DNA of 59,189 nt from Mesostigma viride. Taxonomy: Eukaryota > Streptophyta > Mesostigmatophyceae > Mesostigmatales > Mesostigmataceae. A program made the translations under genes and the position numbers. Below the pieces are notes generated by a model. That model worked only from the letters and a program-made list of their open reading frames with translations, was not told where the DNA came from and ran no database searches. This document shows, one piece after another, positions 22,136 through 33,400 of the stretch. The stretch is taken from NCBI GenBank assembly GCA_009746045.1, contig RPFO01000527.1, positions 1 through 59,189 on the forward strand. Direction: 5' to 3'. Within the stretch, counting starts at the first letter, position 1; the number at the start of each line of letters is the position of its first letter.

Positions 22136-22628
22136 CACCGTGGCCCCAGCGACCCCAGAAGCCCCAGCCTATAGGGGAATAGCAGTAGTGTAGAATAGTT
22201 AGACAGCAGTGGCCTTGTACATGCCCGCCTATTACAGGCACTATACCAGTTGAGGCCTAGCATTTTTAGTCATGTACATGTGTGATGTGTGCCTATGATG
22301 AGCCACCCTCCAGATGATGCCTAGCTTTATTTTATTATGCAGTGCCCATGAAGGGAGCCACTCCCTGCTGAGAAGCCATGCCCTAGCTCTTGTATAGATA
22401 GCTGTGCTGATCTTCCCCACCTATGACGAGCTCCCCTTAGCTGGGTGTTGCCCGAGACTCTGGGTGGTGCAGGTGCCCTAGTGCACCTAGAGCAAGTGTT
22501 GTTTACATTCCCACCCTTGCAGGAAGTAGCTTAGAATGTATTATAGGCTCATATGCCCCCTCTCAGGGCTATGTGCTACATATACTCCCAACGGAGTTAT
22601 GTTCCTAATTAATTAATTAATTAATTAA
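22136..22628 (+). mobile_element. 493-bp retroelement 3' end with (TTAA)n tail and 11-bp TSD
   Basis: A 5'-truncated copy in plus orientation: it begins CACCGTGGCCCCAGCGACC, contains the family's 3'-region words (AGCAGTAGTGTAGA, CCAGATGATGCC, GCCATGCCCTAGC, CCCAACGGAGTTATGTTCC) and ends in (TTAA)n from 22,606. The 11-mer TTACATAGTTC flanks it exactly at 22,125-22,135 and 22,629-22,639. Variable-length duplication, 5' truncation and a simple-sequence tail are the signature of target-primed reverse transcription. Confidence 0.8.
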
Positions 22629-22639
22629 TTACATAGTTC

Positions 22640-24860
22640 GGGGACTTGCATGGCAGAGTTATTATTCCATCAAAATATGCGGCCCAGGTACCCGTGTCCC
22701 GTGGCTTTGCCTTCGGTACCATGACGGTGTGCATGCACGTTTACTGGTCTGTACCCAGGACTACAAGGTACCAGGTAGCCGGACTAGCTCAGCGGCGGAT
22801 CCCATATGTTTAATTCTACGGTTAATACATTGCGTACGTAGGGGTTGCGGCGCTAGAGTCCTCTTAAGCTAGAAGGCCGGACTGTAGACTTTACTTATTT
22901 AGAAAAGAGTGAGGTCCGGCCCACGTAAGTCTGTTGGCCCGCTGGCATTGTAGGTGGCAATGGCCAGCTTCTAATTGGTTTGGAATGAAATCGACTAAAG
23001 TGAAACTCATCTGCCAAACCAGAGGTCATATCTGGGCTGCACTAATTATAATTGTCCTTTACTTGTGCAGCCCATGTAATTGCATAATTTAGTTGTGCAT
23101 TTCGGGCCTAGCTAGCATTTCCGCCATTATATAGCTGGAATTCTGGGCTACATTCCCGTAGTCCTCGCGGATATCAGATTCCGGGTCAACTCAGGCGTGA
23201 CTCACGCTAGCCGGACTGGGATCTTTCGGTGTCGCTGGTGCGGCTCGTTACACCACATGCAAGATGCCATGGCTCTGCAGGCTCTCTTTGTGGGAAGTTT
23301 TTTATTGCACCTGTCATGCCCTGCCTTCAAGATTGGCAGCTTGAGGATGGGCGGGTGTCTCTGCCCTCCTTATTGTTGTACGAGTAGCAACTAGGGATGC
23401 AAAGCTCTTGAAATATTATTGTGCTCCACGAGTACCCATGCAACGGGAGCGCGTGCAATCAGTAATGAGTCAATTAATTAATCAACCGCAGTGTGTCAAA
23501 CATGTTCATGCATGCGCGCCAGACTGTGGCCTTGAAAGTACAGTGCCAAACTTAGCTAGTTGTGCATTGTGGATCATGGGCCTCGTGTTGATCGCGTTGC
23601 ATGTGCCATTAAATTAAATTAAATTAAATTATAACATGCCTCCGTGGGGGGGTCATGTAGCACATATTCCATGATGGATGGGGTGTCCAGAGGAAGCCGC
23701 GTGATCGAACTATCCTAACTCTAAGCCATGCATGTGCCATGCATGTGCGTTACCAGATCGGAGGGAGGACATCCAGCCAAAACAGCACACTCCATCAGTG
23801 GTCCGGCGCGGCACCTCGGGACGTGGAGCGAGCACCCAAAACGGGGAAAAATGTGTCCGGCAGCAGAATTTTGGCGACGGAGTGCACTCCAGTCGAAATT
23901 TTTAGGGCGGCGCGAAGGAAAAGTTTCAGGTGTGCACTCTTCCCGCCGGTCCGGCGCCTGGTTTTAGGAAAAGGAATGCGCTCTGGTGATCACGCTAGCT
24001 CGGTCCGGCGTTCGATTTTAAGTGCAGGAGTCCGCTTTCGGGCCCTGCTGTACTTACAACTTACGCTGAGAACTTACCATGTATTGGTTTATTCTAGGAA
24101 GATATCAACTTTCAGGCAGGCGTCAGGCTGTTGTTGTTGATTCTGACACCGGACCTGGCGTCAGGCATCGAATTTTCCGCCGGCTTGACGTTCTTGCAAG
24201 TTGCAAACCACCATTGCACCAACAACCAGCCTGAAGCCGGAGGACTGCAGTACCAAATGTTGAATCATAATTGAACTGCTCCTACTTGTAGCCTAGCTAC
24301 TAAGAGCTTCTACTAAGAGATGCTATAAAAAGTGCCACGTGTCCTACAACCAACGTAGCTCGTAGCACACTCCCAAAGTTGCCGTTGTCGATCCGTCGCA
24401 GCCTTTTGGCTGACAGAGCGCACTCGGCCATTTTTCACTTTGACTGGCGCCGGGCGGCGCGGTAGGCCAGACGAGGGAGGGCGCTATTGTGCGATTTTAG
24501 GGGGGGATGTCCCCCCTCCTGTTACTGAGTAGTTGTAAGGGTTTGGATGCGTGACCGCCATAGTGGGGCATTCATGTAATTAGAATGAATGCAGGCATTT
24601 TTGCCTGCGTGCAATTATTGCAATAGATTTAAATAATGACAAGCACAGCACTGTATGTTACAATTGGCAACATGGGTTTGATGGTTACTATGTACTATAA
24701 CTAGTATTAAACTATCTAGAATATGACTAACGTCCCTTGCCTATTAGTATGGCAAGAGCTATACAATACAAGCAACGTGATCAAAAGCCGGAAATAAAAA
24801 CAAGTGTAAACTTGTCACACTACAGCATGACATGCCCTTGTCCATGCTCGCATAAGCGTA
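22640..24860. other. Intergenic stretch without a supported gene
   Basis: Contains (ATTAA)n near 23,608-23,630, short palindromes such as CGCCGGTCCGGCG near 23,944, and a G run flanking a C run at 24,505-24,520. Plus frames near 23,728-24,140 overlap in two frames and show no domain. No RNA gene recognised. Confidence 0.35.
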
Positions 24861-24865
24861 CTTAC

Positions 24866-25125
24866 TTGCTTTGGCATTGTATGGGCATCACAAATTGAGT
24901 CACAGTTGTCTGCTGGAGGTTATGATATCCAATGAGATATCCCATACTCTGGGCAGCTGTAGTATAGCAGGTGCCATTCCTGCTCTTGAGCTGCACTTGA
25001 GGCGACCTATACTTGCACACCATCACTTTTGTCCCTCGTCCAGAGAGTGAAATGCCAATCATTTTTGTTTCGTCAGTGCTCGTCGTCTTCCCAGGACAGT
25101 CCGGAAGGTTTGTGCCAAGCACCAT
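24866..25125 (-). CDS. Candidate exon ending in a strong 5' splice site
   Basis: An 86-codon minus-strand frame starts MVLGTNLPDCPGK and runs to CQS, where AAAGCAA|GTAAGTACG gives a near-perfect donor (intron from 24,865, phase 2). The composition is not GC-biased as in the giant gene, and I recognise no domain. The start lies only 175 bp below the giant gene's stop codon, so this could be the first exon of a downstream gene on the same strand, part of a spliced 3' UTR, or a chance frame. The acceptor partner was not identified. Confidence 0.2.
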
Positions 25126-25242
25126 CAGTCGAAGAAAAACGATGACACATTGACCCTGTGTGACGTCCAGGCTTCCAGCTTGTCACCTTGTGGGCACATG
25201 CATGGCAATAGGCATGCACACCCAGTATGAGTGGCAGTTAAA

Positions 25243-25247
25243 TTACA
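25243..25247 (-). terminator. Putative poly(A) signal TGTAA
   Basis: TGTAA on the minus strand lies 53 nt after the stop codon of the giant gene (stop at 25,300-25,302). UGUAA is the usual poly(A) signal in chlorophyte algae. A single pentamer is weak evidence by itself. Confidence 0.45.
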
Positions 25248-25299
25248 TTGCAAACCTGGAATCGGTTGCTGCCTCACGCCATGGGGTTTACCTCCCAGG

Positions 25300-28200
25300 T
25301 CACGCGCCTCCTTCTGCGGCGCTGGGTGACCCAAAGACGGGAGACCCTGGCACGGGGCTCAACGATGCTGGCATCCGCCTCGGCGGGCCAGCTGGCTCCT
25401 GTGCCTGTGGCGAGGGCGGCATGTCGGGCTGCCCAAATGAGCTGAGAACATCTTCCGGCATGTCTGAAGAAGGGGCTGCAACCTGCCATGGGAAGGCGGG
25501 AGCCTCCGTCTCAGCACCGTGTGCTGGCATCTGCGTCGCCAACCGCGACGCCATCCCCGTCGCCGATGCATTTCGGCTGCGCGCCTCCCGGGGGGACAAA
25601 AGCGAGGGTGCCGCCGGCGACTGCGCCTCGATGGTGATGGCCACGTGGCGTGGCGACCCCGCTTCAGCGTCTCGCCCGCCTTCCGACGCCCTCGGCGACA
25701 GCAGCGACGAGCGGGCTTTGAGCGAGGGGCTTCGCGTGGTACTCGGCGAGCTGGCAAGCTCGCGGGCACGGCGCGGGGACGACATGGCCTCAATCTCTTC
25801 CAGCGTGTCGGCCATTGTGCTGGCGGACGCGCTGCCGGTTGACACCAGCGGCGAGATGACCCGCGGCTGGCCAGGGCGTGCGCGCACGAGCGGGCCCATG
25901 CTGGCCCCAGGTGACCCCGGTTGCGACCTGGGGGACCCTGGCATGCCCGATGATGCCAACGTGTCCACAAACACGCGCCCGATCTGGGCCGCCCGCTGCC
26001 GGTGGGTCGATGCCGCACGCATGGGCGATGCCGCCCTGCGCGCCACGGCCTGCCACATCTGCCGCGGCGACTCGGGTCTCCCGCCCGCCTGCTCCCCTCC
26101 CTCCTGTGTGCCTGCGGCCCTCGTGGCCCGCCTCACGCTGGGTGTGCGGCTCATCGACGCCTGCCGGGATAAAGACCTTCCATCCTCTGCCGCCACGGCT
26201 GCGTCGGCCGCTGCGGCGAGCGCCCCCTCCCTTTCCAGTCTCTGCGAGAGGTGGTACGCGGGCGGGACCTTGTACGAGCGGAACGACGACTTCTTGGGCG
26301 AGCGCCCGCTGCCGCTGGCCGAGGGGTCCGGGTTTGCCAGGTGGTACGCGGGGAAGAATTGCCGGTTCTCTTCCACTGTGGACGTCACGGGCGCGTCCCC
26401 TCCCAGCAGCTCCCATGTGGTCTCGGGCAGTGAGAGCCGCTCCTCGGCGGCCGCCTCGCGCTGCATGGCCGCGATCGTTTCGCCCAGCGTGATGAAGCTA
26501 TGCCGCCGGCGCGGCGTGAAGGGGCCTTCCTCCGCCGTCGAGTCCACGCGCGCCAAGTCCCCGCCGCTGCGGGGAGCAACCGAGGGCGTGCGGGACGACC
26601 GCCCGGCGAGGGGCGTCCGCGGCTGCTCCACCCACGTCGCGCGCCGCAACGGCAGCCGCTGCGGGCTGGGCACCATGCCCAGCATGCCAAGCCGCTGCGT
26701 CGGGCTTGTTGCCATGGCCAGAGCGGTCGGCGACAGCGGCGGCGAGAGGGGCTCCACGGGCGACCGCACCTGCGCCGCCTCCACCCACGCGCGCCGAGCC
26801 TCTGCGGGCCGCATCAACGCGGTCAAACGCGCGCGCATGGACGCCCGTGTGTCCGCCCCGGCCCCGCCAGAATCTCTTGCTGCGCCGCCCGCCTCGCGGC
26901 CGGTACGAATAGGCCCCACCGTGGGCCCCGCGAGCCGTGCAGTGGTGGTGGAACCAGCCCCGGTGTTGGCGGACCGCATCACGCCCGTGCGGGGTTGCTG
27001 GGCACCCTGCCGCGAGCTGGACGGGACCTGCCCAAACTGTGGAGACGTCGCGCCCCCTGCGCGCTTGCCCGCTGCACCCTCGAGCACCGCGCCCACCGCC
27101 CGGGCCAACCGCCCGCTGGGCAGGGCGTCGGCGTCTCGGGCCATCTGCTCCTTGGCCTCGGCGAGGGCACGCTTGAGGGAGGAGAGGGAGACGAGGGTCG
27201 GGCCAGGGCGGTACCCGCGCAGGTTCAGCGCGGACGGGCTGGCCACCCCCACCGCGCGCGGGGAGGCTGGCCCTAACTGGGGAATCTCGGACCTCCGCCG
27301 CCCCTTCACCTTGACAGCGTGCGAGACCATCGAAAAGTGTGCGGCGGCCGCCACCTTGCGCCAGCGCGTGCGCAGCAAGCGGGATGCCGCGTCGGCCTCC
27401 CCTCTCGGCGTGGACGGCGACGAGAGAGGGGCCGCAGGGCGGAACAGTTGCGCGACCGAGCCGCGGCGAGGGCCCCGGCGCGGCGTCATCGCCAGTGCCG
27501 CAAACGCTGCCTTGCGCCACCTGGGCGTCACGCCAGGGCTGCGGGGGGTGGCGCTCCCCCCAGCCATGGGGCTGCTCACCCGGCGCGGCTTGCGCGCCTG
27601 CGAGGCGGGCGTCGCCGGCTGCGACGTGGCGCCACGTGTCATGCCCAGGAGGCCCCGCCAGCCACTCGACAGTCGCGGGGAGCGGTCCTTGGGAGTAATG
27701 CTCTTGGGAGTAACGGCCTTGGGGGTCACGCTCTTGGGCGAACGGCCCTTTGTGGCGGCCACAGCAGGGGACCGCCGTAAGGGGGACGGCGTGCCCGACT
27801 TGGCCCCCTTGGGCGTCTGCAGCGGGGGTGTCACCGTCCCCCGCTGCGGCACCGTGATGCGCAGGCCCTGGCCAATGCGAGACACTGCCGCCGCGAGCGA
27901 CATGCCGGCTGCCGCCGCTGGCTGTGGCATTGGTGTCGGCGATTCCGCATCGCCGCGGCTTGGTCCTGCCGCACGGCCGGCACCCAAGTCTCCGCCACCA
28001 TCCTCTTCATCCTCTTCATCCCGTGGATACCTCACCTTATCCATTTCATCACAAGGGGAGGGCACGCCCTCCTCCATTTCGGGCCCTTTGACCAGCGGTC
28101 GCCTGGGCGCGCCGAACGCCTTCTCAACTGCCTCATTCACCGCGTGGTGGAATGCCTTGGTGCGCACGCCGCGGCCTTCCGAGTCGTCGCTGTCGCCGGC

Positions 28201-29946
28201 CTCCTCAGCCTCCTCGCCAAACCGCGCGCCTGCCTCCTGCGGCGGTGACAGCGGCTGCGGGTAGAGCACCTTCTTGCCCTTGCCCTCGTACTTGGGCCGA
28301 CTCAACCCGCGCCGCAGCTTGGGCACCTCTGCCATCATAGGAAGCGGCATCTCGTCGTCCTCCTCCAACACCTCGCCATCATCGCCCCAGGCGGACCGCA
28401 TGGAACCCGAGGGGCCCGCGTCGCCAAACGAGTCGTTGGAGAAGGTCCGCAGCACGCCCTTGGAGCGCTTGCCCGCCCACTCGGACAGGGCAGGCCCTGC
28501 GCCCGCCCCGGTGGAGATTGAGCGCGCGTAGTCGTCGTATGTGCGCATGCTGCCGGGCACCCAGCCCATGTCGTGGGCCGACTGGAACGCGTGCCCGCCC
28601 GCCGTGCTCATCGGGGGCCCCATCGCACCCTCGTCCTCATCCCCCCACCCGAGCGGGAACGAGGACAGCCGGTCCATCTTGGCGCCAGATGCCGCGGCTC
28701 TCGGGATGGGGGCAGTGGGCGACCCGTCCTCCAGGCTGCCACCGTGGTACACCCGCCAGTCGCCCTCGGCCAGGTTGGGCGGGAGCTCCACCTCGCGGAA
28801 GATGAGGCGGTTGCGTTTGGCCTTCTGCGCCCACGCGAGCGCCATTGCCGCGCCGCCAAAGCCGAGCCGCCCGGGGCTTCCTTCGCTTGGCGACCCGTCG
28901 CCGTAGACCGGCGACGTCATCCCGACCTGCCCCTCCTCGTTCTCGTATCCCAACGGGAACATGGACACCTTGGTCGGCGACGGCGACTCGCCCTCCCCCT
29001 TGAGCTCCTCCTCTCTCTTCCTCTTCTTCCGCCGGCGACGCCACGCCAGAGCCAAGATCAACGGGCAGCAGCACACGCCGGCCACGAGGCCAATCATGCT
29101 GCCGGCTGCGGTGGCTGGGTTGGATAGTAGCTGCTGGATGCCGCCACTTTTGCCTCCATCGCCGCCTCCCTCGCCGCCGCCCCCTGTCCCAGGGGGGGAG
29201 GGCCCCCCGATGATGATGGGGGCGGGAGGCCGATTGACTAAAGGTGGTGGAGATGGCGGCGGGCTCCGTGGTGGCGGGGGTCGTGGCGATGGGGGTGGTG
29301 GCGGGAACGGGGGTGCTGGGGGCAGTGAAGGCGAAGGTGGTGGCGGTGATGGTGAAGGTGGTGGCGGTGATGGCGGCGGCGGTGGCGATGGCGGCGGTGG
29401 CGGTTGCGGCGGCGGTGGCTGAATCAGGACCACCGGGTCAAAGTCCATGACGATGTATGGATGGAACGAGAACCCGTTGGAGCCGTAGGGGGCCAGGCGC
29501 GAGCCCCGGAACGGGAACTTGCGTGCGAGCTCCGACGCACCGAGCGCGTCATCAGTCTCGATGATGATCACCAGCCCGAGCCGTTCCCGCACAAACCCGC
29601 GCCCGATGCTGACGCCCGCCCCTCGGATGGGCGGCTGTGCGACCGCGCGGTAGCGGCCGTCCCCCACGTGATCTGCGAACACAACCACGCCGGCGCCTGC
29701 TCCGCGGGCGTCCGCGCTGTCGTCCCGTGCGCCCACACTCAAGGTCATGTTGGCGTTGGCGGTCGCGTTGAGCTCAAAGCGCACTCGCGTTTGGACCGAC
29801 GCGGGCATGCTGGCCGTGTTGAAGAGCTGCACTTCGATCACCATCGGCGCCAGCGTGTGCGCTGGCAGCCACAGCGACGCGTCGCCCAGCCAGCGGTACT
29901 TCTTGGCCACGTAGTTGACCAGGTAGCCCACGTCCACACCGTCCAC
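25300..29946 (-). CDS. Giant surface protein, last exon: dockerin end, stalk, TM helix, cytoplasmic tail
   Basis: Terminal exon of 1,548 codons plus TGA. It opens after the acceptor CAG at 29,949-29,947 with VDGVDVGYLVNYVAKKYRW, completing the dockerin-like Ca-binding loop begun in the previous exon. Residues ~30-170 look like an extracellular beta-rich domain (VIEVQLFNTASMP, LGLVIIIETDDALGASELA). Residues ~174-255 are an extensin-like Pro stalk. A 23-residue hydrophobic helix (AAGSMIGLVAGVCCCPLILA on, 29,109-29,041) is followed by the basic stop-transfer RRRRKKRKR, so the topology is type I. The ~1,245-residue tail is low-complexity, with a repeated FPLG(Y/W) motif and dense SP/TP sites including SPKSVTPKAVTPKSITPK. 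The acceptor, phase and loop completion support the join. The antisense 1,034-codon frame is a GC shadow. Confidence 0.85.
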   Translation of the reverse strand: MDGVDVGYLVNYVAKKYRWLGDASLWLPAHTLAPMVIEVQLFNTASMPASVQTRVRFELNATANANMTLSVGARDDSADARGAGAGVVVFADHVGDGRYRAVAQPPIRGAGVSIGRGFVRERLGLVIIIETDDALGASELARKFPFRGSRLAPYGSNGFSFHPYIVMDFDPVVLIQPPPPQPPPPPSPPPPPSPPPPSPSPPPPSPSLPPAPPFPPPPPSPRPPPPRSPPPSPPPLVNRPPAPIIIGGPSPPGTGGGGEGGGDGGKSGGIQQLLSNPATAAGSMIGLVAGVCCCPLILALAWRRRRKKRKREEELKGEGESPSPTKVSMFPLGYENEEGQVGMTSPVYGDGSPSEGSPGRLGFGGAAMALAWAQKAKRNRLIFREVELPPNLAEGDWRVYHGGSLEDGSPTAPIPRAAASGAKMDRLSSFPLGWGDEDEGAMGPPMSTAGGHAFQSAHDMGWVPGSMRTYDDYARSISTGAGAGPALSEWAGKRSKGVLRTFSNDSFGDAGPSGSMRSAWGDDGEVLEEDDEMPLPMMAEVPKLRRGLSRPKYEGKGKKVLYPQPLSPPQEAGARFGEEAEEAGDSDDSEGRGVRTKAFHHAVNEAVEKAFGAPRRPLVKGPEMEEGVPSPCDEMDKVRYPRDEEDEEDGGGDLGAGRAAGPSRGDAESPTPMPQPAAAAGMSLAAAVSRIGQGLRITVPQRGTVTPPLQTPKGAKSGTPSPLRRSPAVAATKGRSPKSVTPKAVTPKSITPKDRSPRLSSGWRGLLGMTRGATSQPATPASQARKPRRVSSPMAGGSATPRSPGVTPRWRKAAFAALAMTPRRGPRRGSVAQLFRPAAPLSSPSTPRGEADAASRLLRTRWRKVAAAAHFSMVSHAVKVKGRRRSEIPQLGPASPRAVGVASPSALNLRGYRPGPTLVSLSSLKRALAEAKEQMARDADALPSGRLARAVGAVLEGAAGKRAGGATSPQFGQVPSSSRQGAQQPRTGVMRSANTGAGSTTTARLAGPTVGPIRTGREAGGAARDSGGAGADTRASMRARLTALMRPAEARRAWVEAAQVRSPVEPLSPPLSPTALAMATSPTQRLGMLGMVPSPQRLPLRRATWVEQPRTPLAGRSSRTPSVAPRSGGDLARVDSTAEEGPFTPRRRHSFITLGETIAAMQREAAAEERLSLPETTWELLGGDAPVTSTVEENRQFFPAYHLANPDPSASGSGRSPKKSSFRSYKVPPAYHLSQRLEREGALAAAADAAVAAEDGRSLSRQASMSRTPSVRRATRAAGTQEGGEQAGGRPESPRQMWQAVARRAASPMRAASTHRQRAAQIGRVFVDTLASSGMPGSPRSQPGSPGASMGPLVRARPGQPRVISPLVSTGSASASTMADTLEEIEAMSSPRRARELASSPSTTRSPSLKARSSLLSPRASEGGRDAEAGSPRHVAITIEAQSPAAPSLLSPREARSRNASATGMASRLATQMPAHGAETEAPAFPWQVAAPSSDMPEDVLSSFGQPDMPPSPQAQEPAGPPRRMPASLSPVPGSPVFGSPSAAEGGA

Positions 29947-30469
29947 CTGGCGAGGGCACAAGAGGAAATGCGTACCACACCCGCGATGCATGCGTGAGTC
30001 ATGGCGAGCAGTCGGGATGGCAGGAGCGGAACGTTAAGGACCAATAGCCTCAATGTATCTGTAGCGGGGACAGCTACCGAGCAACCAACCAGCATCCAGG
30101 ACGCAGGCATCCATTATTTACGAGATTCAGACACAAGATGGGTTGGCATCATCTTCTGAACAGTCTTGTATACATAATGGAAAAAGAGGAGAATGCAGAT
30201 GGACAAGCAGACTGCATTTTCCAAAAGGCTTGATTGGGGGCTTTCTAAACTGACCGATGCTGCAAAAATCGCTGCGCCAACTCTACTAAACAACTTGCAA
30301 CCACCACTTCCTCAGCCGTTGTTCCCTGTAACATGGAGAAGTAAGTAAAATGCATCCCAAATCCTGGAACGAGCCCCGCACCTCACAGAGAGGATACCTG
30401 GAACCAACCCCGCATCTCACGAGGATACCTGCAGTGCCTGCATGCCGCAACCCAACCCCTCGCGCTCAC
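29947..30469 (-). other. Phase-0 intron inside the dockerin-like loop
   Basis: Donor CAG|GTGAGC (exon ends 30,470) and acceptor CAG|GTGGAC (exon starts 29,946), 523 bp. Splicing joins DPTKDGQ to VDGVDV, restoring a canonical DxTxDGxxDxxD calcium-binding loop; without splicing the loop is broken by stops. That restoration is the main evidence for the intron. Confidence 0.85.
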
Positions 30470-33400
30470 CTGACCATCCTTGGTCGGGTCCATCTGCGCC
30501 CGCTGATGTTGTGTGAGCGGGCCACCGCTCTCGGCGCCCACGTCAACGCCGACGAGGAACTTTTGGGCAAAGAGAATGTCCGCTGCCGTGGCCTCACAAT
30601 CCCCATTGGCGTCGCCCAGGACAGGGCCGTCCCTGCACGCGGCGCCACCTGGCGACTGCAGCAGGCCTCGAGTGCGTGGTACCCGGCCCTCACGGCTGCC
30701 CCACTGGACATCTGCAGCCAGGGGCGAGAGTTCCCATGGAAAGAGGCGACGGGCCTTCAACGGTGCTCCCTCAGGTGAGTCTCCGTCAACGTGCCCAAGG
30801 CGGCTGTCGTTGCCGGCATCGTCGGGGCCAGGGGTGGAACCGCCTCCACGTCCCATGTGCGCCCCGGCATGGGTCGCCAGGCCACCAGCTGGCAACTGCC
30901 AGCTGTCACGATTTCTCAACTGCCAGCTGTCACGATCTCTCAACTGCCAGCCGTCACGATCCGGAACATCCCAGCTGGACAGGCCGCCCACGTCCAGCGG
31001 CCACGTGGATATTGATGACGTGTCATCCGCGCCCAGGTACCCCACCTCCAGGGCGTCCCTGCTGGCATCCAGGGGGACACCGGCGTGGGTCTGCAGCAAC
31101 CGCCGGCCTTGCCCGGATGCCAGCACGGGCGCGAACCCAGTTCCCGCGTCGATCCGTCGCTCCGGCTCGGCGCCGTTGTCCCGGATCATCTCCTTGATCA
31201 GTCCGGTGACGGGCGTGAGCGTGATGCTTCCCGCCGGCACGCCCGCGTCCACCACTGCGCGCAGCGTGACGACGGCCAGCGTGAGCTCAGCCCCGGTCGC
31301 GCTGCTGTCGACTGCGCTGCCCAGCAGGAGCACCTCGTCGACCGGATCGTTGAGCGTGCACTGGAACCGTCCCAGCCAGTCGGGGCCCTGGGCGCAGGAT
31401 TCGGCGCGGAAGACGTCCGGGTCAAACTCGAGGAAGACCTGCCACGCGAGCAGCCGCCCCGTGGCCGCGTTGACCCTCACGCCGACCGCCATGGTGTCCC
31501 CTCGTGCGAGCGGCGGGAACTGGAACCCAAAGCGCTGGCCCAGGTCCATGTCGCCCAGCGTGGGGTCCAGGTTGGGGATTACCTCGACCGCGTCGCCGAC
31601 TGCGCCGCCAAACGCGTTGCTCTCGGCGCAGCGCGTGCGAGCGGTCAGCATCACCGAGGCCACGTGGTTCTCCCTGAGCGTGGCCAGGCCGCGCGCGCTG
31701 ATGGCCACGCGGTCAGGCGCGCTGCTCTCAAATACCAGCAGCTCTGTAGGTGCGTCGAACCAGTTGAACAAGGGGCCGGCGATGTCCTCGTAGCGCGTCC
31801 CGTCGTCAAACACGATCGTGATCGAAAGCTGGACGGTACTGCCCCGCACACCCTTGAACGTGCCCTGCTCGAATACCGTGTTGATAATCACGGCCGTCGC
31901 GTTGGCCGACGGCGAGATAACCTCCATCGTCATGCTGGCGTCTCGCCCCGCAAACACGCCGACCACCCGGGAGGTCCCGAAGAAGGACCCCCCCGCGGGC
32001 ACGAGCCGCCGCGCCACCCCGGTGCCGTCGTCCACAACGGCCAGCACGATGCCATTCTGCGACGTGAAGGCCGCGCGGGGGGAGACATCCACGCGGGCGC
32101 CATTGGTCAGCACCATGATCAGCTCGGCGGTCGCCCGCTGGAACTGGCCCGTGCAACCCAGCAGCTGGCGGAGCACGTCGGTTGGTGCCATGCCGGGGAA
32201 GGGCGGGTACGGCCACACGCGCATCTCGAGGCTAGCATACCCGACCGCGGTGAGGGTCACGGTGACGGGGGGCAGGTTCGGCGCGATGCCTGGGAGCGTG
32301 ACGTTGACAGCGACTGGTCCCAGGGACAAGGACCCGTCCCTGCCTGCGACGACCAGCCGCGTCTCGTTACCGCCGCCGATGGGAAGCCGCCCCACCGTGG
32401 CGATGCCCCCCCCCGTGACGATGCTTGCAACCACGCGCGGGTCGTTGGAGAAGTCGCGCACGCTCCCGTCGGCAAAAGTGACAAGCACGGAGAGCTGTGA
32501 GCTCGTGGGCAGCGTTCCCGTCTGCGCGGCGGGGTCGGCGGCCGGCGTGAACACGCCACTTGTAACCGTCACACGGATGGAGACCGCGGGGGAGAGCTCC
32601 ACGTCCACGGGCGCGCTGCCGACCGCCACGTTCGAGTACACGCTCTCGCCCCCAGGGCACAGGCTGCCGGAGCCCCAACTGGCCTCCACCAGAAGCCCGC
32701 ACTGCGAGGTGGCGCCGGGGAGCACGGTCACCTGGAGCGGGTCGTCGGTGACGACCCCCAGGGTGCCCTGGCCGGTGCCGGCCACGCGCGCGGAGAGGCC
32801 ATCAGCGCGCGTGAGCTCGTAGCCGGTGACGCCATCGGTGAAGGACGCAAAGGCAAACACGTACGCGGAGGTGCCCTCGGCGGTGAGCCGCTGCAGCAAT
32901 GTCACACGGAACGTGACCAGGCCGGTGGAAGGGTTGGTACTGACCGCGGAGCCAGCTGTGCCGGCGGTGGTCCCTGTGGCGTTTGCCAGCATCACGCTGT
33001 CCCACCGTGCATGCGAGACTGCCACCAGGGATAGCCGGGTCACGTTCACGGGGACATCGGTGACGTCGAGTAGCAGCAAGGGCGGGGTCACCGTCACGCT
33101 GCGCGAGCTCAACGTGCCAGATGGCAGCGCGAGGGAGAGCACGGACGTGCCCCGCGCCACGCCCGCAGCAAACGGGTGTGCCCGCACCGCCCGCTGCTGG
33201 TCACTGTAGCGAATCGCCACCACGCTGGCATTGGACGAGACGACAGTGACAAAGGGGGTCACGTCGACGTCGCGGGTCAGCACAGGCAGGCCCGTGCCGC
33301 CAAAACGTGCACTCACATGGACGCGTGTGCGCTGGTATACAGCAGCACGGCAGTCCGTGGGCGAGACCAGGCCCCAGATGCGGTTCAGCTGTGTGTCATC

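Noticed and set aside
25160-28264. 1,034-codon plus-strand open frame
   Set aside because: It is antisense to the last exon of the giant gene. The minus frame has the TM helix, stop-transfer, stalk and splice logic; the plus frame is Arg/Ala/Pro/Ser-rich without domains, as expected of a GC-rich shadow.
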